A stretch of 64,000 nucleotides of DNA, from assembly GCF_900120155.1 (NCBI RefSeq), contig NZ_LT635549.1, forward strand, positions 2,078,688-2,142,687. Reading direction: 5' to 3'. This document shows, one piece after another, positions 58,438 through 64,000 of the stretch. The stretch comes from Clostridium sp. Marseille-P3244. Its GTDB lineage: Bacteria > Bacillota > Clostridia > Lachnospirales > Lachnospiraceae. The translations under genes were made by a program, and so were the position numbers. The notes below the pieces were generated by a model. The model was not told where the DNA came from and did not search any database. It worked only from the letters and a program-made list of their open reading frames with translations. The stretch's first letter is position 1, and the number at the start of each line of letters is the position of its first letter.

Positions 58438-60873
58438 TTATAATATTCCCCGTCTGAAATGTCCCTGTGTATATTGGAAATCAGGCTGCTCCGGCTCCTT
58501 CTCCCGAAACCGGAATTCGCTCTGTACTAACCTGAGTATATCCTTTGTCTGATCCCCTGATTCCACGCTGAACTGGATCCGGAGCGATTCCGGTGCCAGG
58601 TCCAGGATCTGCTCCCTCTGTAATCCGAGATACAGAGGCTTTGTATTATAGATCACATTGTAACAGGAATCACAGTATCGCTTTACCGGGAACTCATTGC
58701 CGTATCTGTCAGCGAGAAGTGACACTCCCGTTCTTCTTAAACATCTGTCTGCAGTTTTCTGTACGCACTGTGCAGATATCATAACCGGAAGACTTCCGTA
58801 CACGATCATCTCCAGATCCTCCGCCCCCAGCATTTCAAGTTCTCTTTGGTTCAGCTCTACAGGGGCCGTGAAGTCAGATATTCCCAGTTTCTTCCAGAAT
58901 TTTTTTCCATATCGGTTAAACACATATAGATTATGGTCCAGAATGATCTTTTTGTCAAATCTCTCTTTTTGCAGAAACTGAAATTCTTCACAATTCCGGA
59001 TCAGAACCCCCGTGATTTCTTGTCTTGTCAGCATGAACTGATGTTTAAAATCTGAAGACTGATCTTTCCGGGCATCTTCCCGGAAAACGTGGGGCATGGC
59101 GACATAGAGTTCGGTTCCTGTCCTAGCCAGCTCTTTCAGGATCTTCTTAAGGTCCTCACTGTCCGCCTCTTCTGCCATCATGGCACTCTCAAGGTAGACT
59201 TTCCGGATATCTCCTTCGTCTCTTTGTATATGAGTCATGACAGCCTTCAGCTGTTCTTTCGTCTCCACAAGGACTGTGAATAACGGATCTTTTTTCTTAC
59301 CGGAAGTTCTAACGGGAGCAGGGATCTTCTCCGGGATCGCTCCGCCAGCAGGAGCCTGCCGGCAAAAAGAAGCCAAAATTTCCCGCTTCAATCCGTCCAG
59401 AGCCGTCCTCTTCAGCAGATTCAGCTGATGGACCGGCAGAAACAAATTTTCCTCCATGTACAGGTCCAGCTCGCGGAAGTAGAAATCAAAGTCTCCGGTC
59501 TTCCGGATCTGGGCAAGGACACGTTCCTGCTCTGTAGGATGTGTTTTTGCCGGCTGAATAACCTCCTCTGTTAAAGCCGTAAAAGAATCCTCCTCGTACC
59601 ACACTGTCAGAATCCCCGGTTCCATCGGGCGAAACGTCAGCATTCCCGATATCCCCAGCTGTAATTTTTTCCCGGCTGATTCTTCCCGGATCTTCTGCAG
59701 GAGTGATCCATTCCTTATCCGTTTCAGAACAGTTCCGGGCCGCAGCCGTATCTGCTTCTGTACGAGAAAAGAAAACGGTTCTCCTTTGCTCACATGGCCG
59801 CCTGTGGTATAGTTGCTTTTTCCCCCGGCAATCTCCAGTACATCTCCGGGATTCAGCTCTGTATCTGCCAAAGCCCGAACCTCCCTGCCTTTTTGCGACA
59901 GGACCTTTGCCGCAGGAACGCCCGAGTGGCCTGGCCTGTCAAGAGCCAGCATCCCACGGCTGTTATGGGTCCGGAAATATCCTTCTGAAAATCCGCCTCT
60001 GTTGTACAGATCCATCAGCAGTTCACGGTCTTCCGGCCGGACGTAAAATCCCTTCCTGCCCTGACTCAGATAAAGATCTGTATATTTACGGTACATAGAT
60101 GCCACTCCGGCTACATATTCCGGCTTTTTCATTCTTCCTTCAATCTTGAAAGAATCGATTCCCGCCTCGATCATATCGGGAATGAGCTCCAGGGCACAGA
60201 TATCTTTCAGGCTCAGATAATGCTGTTTCTTTCCGGCCACAGTATAAGGAAGCCTGCAGGGCTGCGCGCACTGCCCACGGTTCCCGCTCCTTCCTCCGAT
60301 CAGACTGCTCATCAGACACTGGCCTGAATAACAGTAACAAAGTGCCCCGTGGACAAAACACTCGATCTCCAGGTTTGTTCTCCTGCGGATCTTCCGGATT
60401 TCCTCCAGGGACAGTTCCCTTGCGGGGACCACTCTCTTGATTCCCTGTGATTCCAGAAATTCTGCGCCATACGCTCCGGTAATCGTCATCTGTGTGCTGG
60501 CATGAATGTCCATGCCGGGGAAATATTTCCGGACAAACTCCACAACTCCCATATCCTGCACGATGACCGCGTCAAGTCCCCTCTCATAGAGTGGGGCCAG
60601 ATAATCATACAGCTGCCCGATCTCTTCTTCCTTGAGCAGCGTATTAACGGTAAGATAGAATCTGCGGTTAAAGAGATGGGCCTCCTCAACCGCGCAGATC
60701 AATTCTTCATCTGTAAAATTTTCTGCATACGCTCTCGCTCCAAACCGGGAGCCGCCTGCGTATACCGCGTCCGCGCCGGCACGAAGCGCCGCGCGGAAAG
60801 AGTCATAGCTTCCTGCCGGGGCAAGGATCTCTGTACCGGTACCCGGCTTCTCTGCCTTTCTCCTGTCTGCCAT
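58438..60873 (-). CDS. U32 family peptidase/hydroxylase-like protein
   Basis: The 811-residue protein has the U32 domain (about residues 15-300), with ILAPAGSYDSFRAALRAGADAVYAGG in pieces, the conserved IECFVHGALCYCYSGQCLMSS segment with its cysteines, and GGRSGNRGQCAQPCRLPY. Family members bind an iron-sulphur cluster and many are tRNA or 23S rRNA hydroxylases (TrhP, RlhA) rather than peptidases. The C-terminal half (DUF3656-type, then VYGSLPVMISAQC) contains another Cys-rich region. The substrate in Clostridia is not established. Confidence 0.9.
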   Translation of the reverse strand: MADRRKAEKPGTGTEILAPAGSYDSFRAALRAGADAVYAGGSRFGARAYAENFTDEELICAVEEAHLFNRRFYLTVNTLLKEEEIGQLYDYLAPLYERGLDAVIVQDMGVVEFVRKYFPGMDIHASTQMTITGAYGAEFLESQGIKRVVPARELSLEEIRKIRRRTNLEIECFVHGALCYCYSGQCLMSSLIGGRSGNRGQCAQPCRLPYTVAGKKQHYLSLKDICALELIPDMIEAGIDSFKIEGRMKKPEYVAGVASMYRKYTDLYLSQGRKGFYVRPEDRELLMDLYNRGGFSEGYFRTHNSRGMLALDRPGHSGVPAAKVLSQKGREVRALADTELNPGDVLEIAGGKSNYTTGGHVSKGEPFSFLVQKQIRLRPGTVLKRIRNGSLLQKIREESAGKKLQLGISGMLTFRPMEPGILTVWYEEDSFTALTEEVIQPAKTHPTEQERVLAQIRKTGDFDFYFRELDLYMEENLFLPVHQLNLLKRTALDGLKREILASFCRQAPAGGAIPEKIPAPVRTSGKKKDPLFTVLVETKEQLKAVMTHIQRDEGDIRKVYLESAMMAEEADSEDLKKILKELARTGTELYVAMPHVFREDARKDQSSDFKHQFMLTRQEITGVLIRNCEEFQFLQKERFDKKIILDHNLYVFNRYGKKFWKKLGISDFTAPVELNQRELEMLGAEDLEMIVYGSLPVMISAQCVQKTADRCLRRTGVSLLADRYGNEFPVKRYCDSCYNVIYNTKPLYLGLQREQILDLAPESLRIQFSVESGDQTKDILRLVQSEFRFREKEPEQPDFQYTQGHFRRGIL

Positions 60874-60907
60874 ATCTTCAACAGTCCTTTTCTGATATGA
60901 ATGAAAC

Positions 60908-60929
60908 GGGCTGTCTTTTCTGACAGCCC
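60908..60929 (-). terminator. Hairpin between zapA and the U32 gene
   Basis: A perfect 8-bp GC-rich stem (60908-60915 and 60922-60929, loop of 6). On the - strand it is followed by GTTTCATT, a weak T-tract, so read-through into the U32 gene is likely. Confidence 0.6.
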
Positions 60930-60940
60930 ACTTATTATCC

Positions 60941-61351
60941 TTATCTTCTGCGGTTTTTCATCTCGGTCTCCAGCTTTACGATCTGCATCTGGAGATCATT
61001 GTTTTCTTCCTTCATCTTGGCAAGTTCTTTCTCTGCGTTCTCCAGCTTGATCTGGACGGAGATCAGCTCGTGCTTGAGGTCATACATCTCCTTGTCCTTC
61101 AGCTCAATATCACTTTCGAGAGAATCTCCCTGCTTTTTTGCCTTAAAATAATCATCCGCGATATTCAGGGCGAGAAGTACATTTCTTGTATCAGAGCTCT
61201 GCTTCCTGTATCCCTCGCTGTTCGCGCACTCGGTTATCTTGTGATTAAGATAGGAAGATACTTTCTGAAGATATTCTTCTCCTTCGAATCCACTCAGAGT
61301 ATATACCTTGCCTCCGATCAGAACTTCTGTAAAATGCTTTGCTGAACTCAT
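60941..61351 (-). CDS. zapA: Cell division protein ZapA
   Basis: ZapA cross-links FtsZ filaments at the Z ring. Residues 8-60 form the ZapA head (TEVLIGGKVYTLSGFEGEEYLQKVSSYLN in pieces), then ALNIADDYFKAKK and a long coiled coil (about 75-136) typical of Firmicutes ZapA. The ATG at 61351 follows GAGGAGG. A promoter (61380-61408) lies within the upstream open frame, which rules out the longer form. Confidence 0.9.
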   Translation of the reverse strand: MSSAKHFTEVLIGGKVYTLSGFEGEEYLQKVSSYLNHKITECANSEGYRKQSSDTRNVLLALNIADDYFKAKKQGDSLESDIELKDKEMYDLKHELISVQIKLENAEKELAKMKEENNDLQMQIVKLETEMKNRRR

Positions 61352-61379
61352 AACATCCTCCTCGCGTTTCTTATCTGTT

Positions 61380-61408
61380 ATTATAAACGATTTACCAGCA
61401 AAAACCAA
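61380..61408 (-). promoter_or_regulatory. Probable zapA promoter
   Basis: On the - strand: TTGGTT (61408-61403), 17-base spacer, TATAAT (61385-61380). The -10 is perfect, the -35 matches only TTG. Confidence 0.55.
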
Positions 61409-61450
61409 CTGTTTTTTCGGCAAATTGTGACGCGGCGATCCACCGGTCCT

Positions 61451-62458
61451 CTATTCTTCCTTTTTCAGAACAGGGATCCCCAGATGACTGTAGGCAAGCT
61501 CCGTCACCACTCTGCCCCGCGGTGTCCGCTGGATAAATCCATTTTTCAGAAGATAGGGCTCGTATACATCTTCGAGGGTACCGGCGTCTTCAGAAAGAGC
61601 AGCGGCCAGTGTATCCAGGCCCACAGGACCGCCCTGAAACTTCTCTATCATCGTCAGAAGGAGCCCCCGGTCAATATGGTCCAGTCCGTGTTTATCCACG
61701 TCCAGCAGATCCAGAGCATAGTCTGCAACTTTTTTTGTGATTTTTCCGTCGTATTTGACCTGGGCGAAATCCCGAACACGCTTGAGCAGGCGGTTTGCCA
61801 GTCTGGGGGTTCCCCTGGAACGCCTGGCCAGCTCCAGAGCTCCCTCTTCTTCGATCTCCACTTCCAGCACTTTGGCCGAACGGAGGATGATGGTTTTCAG
61901 TTCTTCGTTGGTATAAAATTCCAGACGGTCCACCACGCCAAAACGGTCCCGCAGGGGAGCCGTCAGCATACCCACCCGGGTCGTTGCTCCCACAAGGGTA
62001 AAGCGTGGAAGATTCAGGCGGATCGACCGGGCTGTGGCTCCTTTTCCGATCATAATGTCAATGGCAAAATCCTCCATTGCAGGGTAAAGCACTTCCTCCA
62101 CCTGCCGGTTCAGACGATGGATCTCATCCACAAAAAGTACATCATTTTCCTGAAGACTGTTTAAGATCGCCGCCATTTCTCCCGGTTTTTCGATAGCAGG
62201 TCCGGAAGTCACCTTCATATGGACTCCCATTTCATTGGCGATGATACCGGCAAGGGTCGTCTTGCCAAGTCCCGGAGGCCCGTAGAAAAGCACATGGTCC
62301 AGAGCCTCGTTCCGTGCTTTGGCGGCCTCAATATAGATCTTCAGCGTTTGTTTTGTCTTCTCCTGTCCGATATATTCATCCAGCAGCCGCGGGCGCAGTT
62401 CCCCCTCGATCTTAATATCTTCTTCCAGATTTTCTGTCGTAATAATTCGTCTTTCCAT
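61451..62458 (-). CDS. ruvB: Holliday junction branch migration ATPase RuvB
   Basis: Hexameric motor that drives branch migration with RuvA. Landmarks in the 335-residue protein: [28 protein letters not shown] (Walker A), [14 protein letters not shown] (Walker B), [19 protein letters not shown] (sensor and arginine finger), and [15 protein letters not shown] with [12 protein letters not shown] in the C-terminal winged helix. I use the ATG at 62458 ([10 protein letters not shown]); a TTG eight codons upstream is possible. It directly follows ruvA. Confidence 0.97.
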   Translation of the reverse strand: MERRIITTENLEEDIKIEGELRPRLLDEYIGQEKTKQTLKIYIEAAKARNEALDHVLFYGPPGLGKTTLAGIIANEMGVHMKVTSGPAIEKPGEMAAILNSLQENDVLFVDEIHRLNRQVEEVLYPAMEDFAIDIMIGKGATARSIRLNLPRFTLVGATTRVGMLTAPLRDRFGVVDRLEFYTNEELKTIILRSAKVLEVEIEEEGALELARRSRGTPRLANRLLKRVRDFAQVKYDGKITKKVADYALDLLDVDKHGLDHIDRGLLLTMIEKFQGGPVGLDTLAAALSEDAGTLEDVYEPYLLKNGFIQRTPRGRVVTELAYSHLGIPVLKKEE

Positions 62459-62488
62459 GATCTTTGTATCGATTCCCTTCAATTAAGG

Positions 62489-63097
62489 CTAAAATAAATA
62501 TTTAAGGGCCTCCTTCAATATCTCCTCCACCGTCCGGCATTCCGGGGAGGTTTTCTTTACCGCCCGCATACTTTCCGTACTTGTATACCCAAGAGCCACA
62601 AGAGCCTGAACTGCTTCCGTCTGTATGTCGGCCTCACCGCCCTCTGTCTGAAAACGGTCTTTTTCTTCATGAGCCGCATGATCAAGCATGCTCTCTACAT
62701 TGATTTTATCCTTCAGTTCCAGGATCAGTTTTTCTGCTGTCTTTTTCCCGATCCCGGGAGCGGACGAAATGGTCTTGGCATCTCCGGAGATGACGGCAAA
62801 CCGCAGCTCGTCCGGCGACAGGCTGGAAAGGATATTAAGCCCACCCTTAGGTCCGATCCCGCTCACACCAATCACAAGTTTGAATATCTCAAGATCATCC
62901 CTGGTCAGAAATCCGAAAAGCTGCATGGCATCTTCTCTCACATTCAGATACGTATACAGTTTTACTTCATTTCCCGGTTCCGGAAGCAGAGAAAGCGCCT
63001 GACCGGACATATATACGCCGTATCCGACGCCTCCCACATCCACGACCGCTCTGTCTTCCTCTATCGCTGCAAGTTCTCCTCTTACATAAGTGATCAT
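62489..63097 (-). CDS. ruvA: Holliday junction DNA-binding protein RuvA
   Basis: Tetramer that holds the four-way junction open for RuvB. The 202-residue protein has the N-terminal OB fold (MITYVRGELAAIEEDRAVVDVGGVGYGV in pieces), the tandem helix-hairpin-helix (about 70-135: LVIGVSGIGPKGGLNIL; SAPGIGKKTAEKLILELKDK) and the C-terminal domain III that contacts RuvB (VQALVALGYTSTESMRAVKK). A GGAAGG site precedes the ATG. No SOS box is visible upstream. Confidence 0.97.
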   Translation of the reverse strand: MITYVRGELAAIEEDRAVVDVGGVGYGVYMSGQALSLLPEPGNEVKLYTYLNVREDAMQLFGFLTRDDLEIFKLVIGVSGIGPKGGLNILSSLSPDELRFAVISGDAKTISSAPGIGKKTAEKLILELKDKINVESMLDHAAHEEKDRFQTEGGEADIQTEAVQALVALGYTSTESMRAVKKTSPECRTVEEILKEALKYLF

Positions 63098-63145
63098 TTT
63101 TCCTTCCTTTTCTTTTCCTGTTATTCTATATTTTTTCTCTGTCCG

Positions 63146-63640
63146 TCATGAAATACCGATTTTCTGCACACGTTTCAGCACTTCTCCGGAAATCACCCCG
63201 ATCACCAGTCCCGCGGCCGCTCCCGCAACCAGAAGGACCGGAAGATAATATCCCACCTGATAGGTCTCCACGACAATGACAGCCACAGCCAGCTGACCGA
63301 TGTTGTGGCTTACTCCGCCAGCGATACTTACGCCTGCAACGCTGAACTTCCCGCTTTTTTTCAGCAGTGCCATAACGGCCAGACTAAAGATTCCCCCCGC
63401 CAGGCTGTACAGAATACTGAATAGATTTCCAAAGAAAAACCCCGCCAGTACTATGCGCACGACTGACAGGAGCAGTGCTTCTTTCCATCCTGAACTATAC
63501 AGGATAATAACAATAAGCAGGTTCGCCAGACCAAGTTTGATCCCGGGAATGCCGATATTGAACGGTATCAGTGTCTCCACATAACTGAAAATGAGAGCAA
63601 GTGCCGTAAATAACCCGAAGTATGCTACTTTATTTTTCAA
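63146..63640 (-). CDS. Gx transporter family protein (heptaprenyl diphosphate synthase component I-like)
   Basis: A 164-residue membrane protein with about five hydrophobic segments. VAYFGLFTALALIFSYVE, IPFNIGIPGIKLGLANLL and GGIFSLAVMALLKKSG in pieces are typical of the family once named heptaprenyl diphosphate synthase component I and now seen as Gx/ECF S-component-like transporters. The TTG start at 63640 follows AGAGGAAA. It precedes ruvA and follows the NusG-domain-II gene, the pairing common in Clostridia. Confidence 0.85.
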   Translation of the reverse strand: MKNKVAYFGLFTALALIFSYVETLIPFNIGIPGIKLGLANLLIVIILYSSGWKEALLLSVVRIVLAGFFFGNLFSILYSLAGGIFSLAVMALLKKSGKFSVAGVSIAGGVSHNIGQLAVAVIVVETYQVGYYLPVLLVAGAAAGLVIGVISGEVLKRVQKIGIS

Positions 63641-63697
63641 TCAAGTTTCCTCTCTGTATCTGCTATTCTGTTTCTTTTCACGATCCGTCATCCTGTC

Positions 63698-64000
63698 TTA
63701 CTGGGAAATGCCGTCCAATCCGCTTTTATCTGGACTTTCGACAGACACTACAACCTGATTGGGAAGGCAGATGATACTCTCCCCTTCCCGGCTGATTTCC
63801 CGGTGATACACACAGATCTGATCCGGACAGGAGGCCCATTCCATTCTGGCTGTTCTGTCCCGGATCACCAGTCTGTTCGTATCATTGACAGAGACCGTCT
63901 GATCCTGATCCAGCCTGTAAGTACCGAAGAGCTCTCCGTCTACAGTGACGGAAACAAAAGCTTCTTCTGACGTCCCCCGAAAAAGCTGAACACATAGTAT
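63698..64000 (-). CDS. NusG domain II-containing protein (start outside window)
   Basis: The frame is open from the right edge to a TAA at 63698-63700. The C-terminal 100 residues match the NusG domain II family (DUF1312): a beta-rich part ending in the conserved WASCPDQICV, REG and IICLPNQVVV pattern, with the Cys pair in the middle. The N-terminal membrane anchor expected in this family lies beyond the window. It is probably co-transcribed with the Gx transporter gene 57 bases downstream. Confidence 0.8.
   Translation of the reverse strand: MLCVQLFRGTSEEAFVSVTVDGELFGTYRLDQDQTVSVNDTNRLVIRDRTARMEWASCPDQICVYHREISREGESIICLPNQVVVSVESPDKSGLDGISQ

Noticed and set aside
1-64000. tRNA, rRNA, CRISPR arrays, toxin-antitoxin or defence genes
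   Set aside because: None was recognised on either strand by eye; a tRNAscan or CRISPR search was not possible.

Overview
The window is a 64 kb stretch of chromosome from a low-to-mid GC, spore-forming member of the Clostridia, most likely a Lachnospiraceae gut bacterium. This rests on the mix of Firmicutes gene clusters (minCDE beside mrdA/rodA, yggS-sepF-ylmH-lspA-rluD, lexA/yneA, rplU-prp-rpmA-obgE, rsmD-coaD-ylbJ, rpmB/yloU-fakA-recG, gerW-DUF2953), the alpha/beta-type spore protein genes, the HisZ-type histidine operon and the strong AGGAGG ribosome sites. No tRNA, rRNA, CRISPR array, prophage or plasmid module is visible. The species assignment is an inference.

Layout. 1-7.7 kb (+ strand): cell shape and division genes mreD, mrdA, minC, minD, minE, rodA, then mgsA and a D,D-carboxypeptidase. 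7.7-13.9 kb: a small DUF378 membrane protein, an HlyD-like adaptor, and the yggS-sepF-ylmH-lspA-rluD cluster, then a cytidylate-kinase-like gene. From 13.9 kb to the right edge most genes are on the - strand. 13.9-18.9 kb: a TtcA-type thiolase, a XerS-type recombinase, the divergent SOS pair yneA/lexA, then rsfS, yqeK and nadD. 19.0-20.6 kb: an IS110-family element sitting between nadD and yhbY. 20.6-29.1 kb: yhbY, obgE, rpmA, prp, rplU, a CBS protein, aspartate kinase, RNase G/E, and the TIGR03936/TIGR03960 pair. 29.2-34.9 kb: hisZ-hisG-hisD-hisB-hisIE with a near-consensus promoter. 34.9-43.4 kb: recU, pseudouridine synthases, SDR, YgiQ, HAD, an RNA methyltransferase and an M23 peptidase. 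43.5-46.1 kb: ylbJ, a coiled-coil protein, coaD, rsmD. 46.1-48.7 kb: an IS1634-family element between two identical copies of a spore protein gene. 48.9-53.7 kb: recG, fakA-like, yloU-like, rpmB and a 45-residue membrane protein. 53.8-64 kb: gerW, DUF2953, a second class B PBP with its SEDS partner, a U32 peptidase, zapA, ruvB, ruvA, a Gx-transporter protein and a partial NusG-domain-II protein.

Most genes are housekeeping: peptidoglycan synthesis and septum placement (two separate SEDS/class B PBP pairs, Min system, SepF, ZapA), ribosome assembly and rRNA modification, DNA repair and recombination (LexA/YneA, RecU, RecG, RuvAB), histidine synthesis, and sporulation.

The most striking observation is the IS1634-family insertion. 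Its two flanks carry a perfect 304-bp direct repeat that contains the whole small acid-soluble spore protein gene. The family is known for long target duplications, so transposition itself appears to have duplicated a complete gene. The boundary of the repeat falls in the likely sporulation promoter, so only one copy seems to keep it. Other points: four to five SOS boxes between yneA and lexA; a HisF-like domain without its catalytic aspartates fused in front of HisIE; an IS110 element splitting a conserved operon, with a candidate bridge-RNA region; a class B PBP with a large insertion; and an unannotatable-by-length 45-residue membrane protein. I found no clear evidence of a wholly new multi-gene system.
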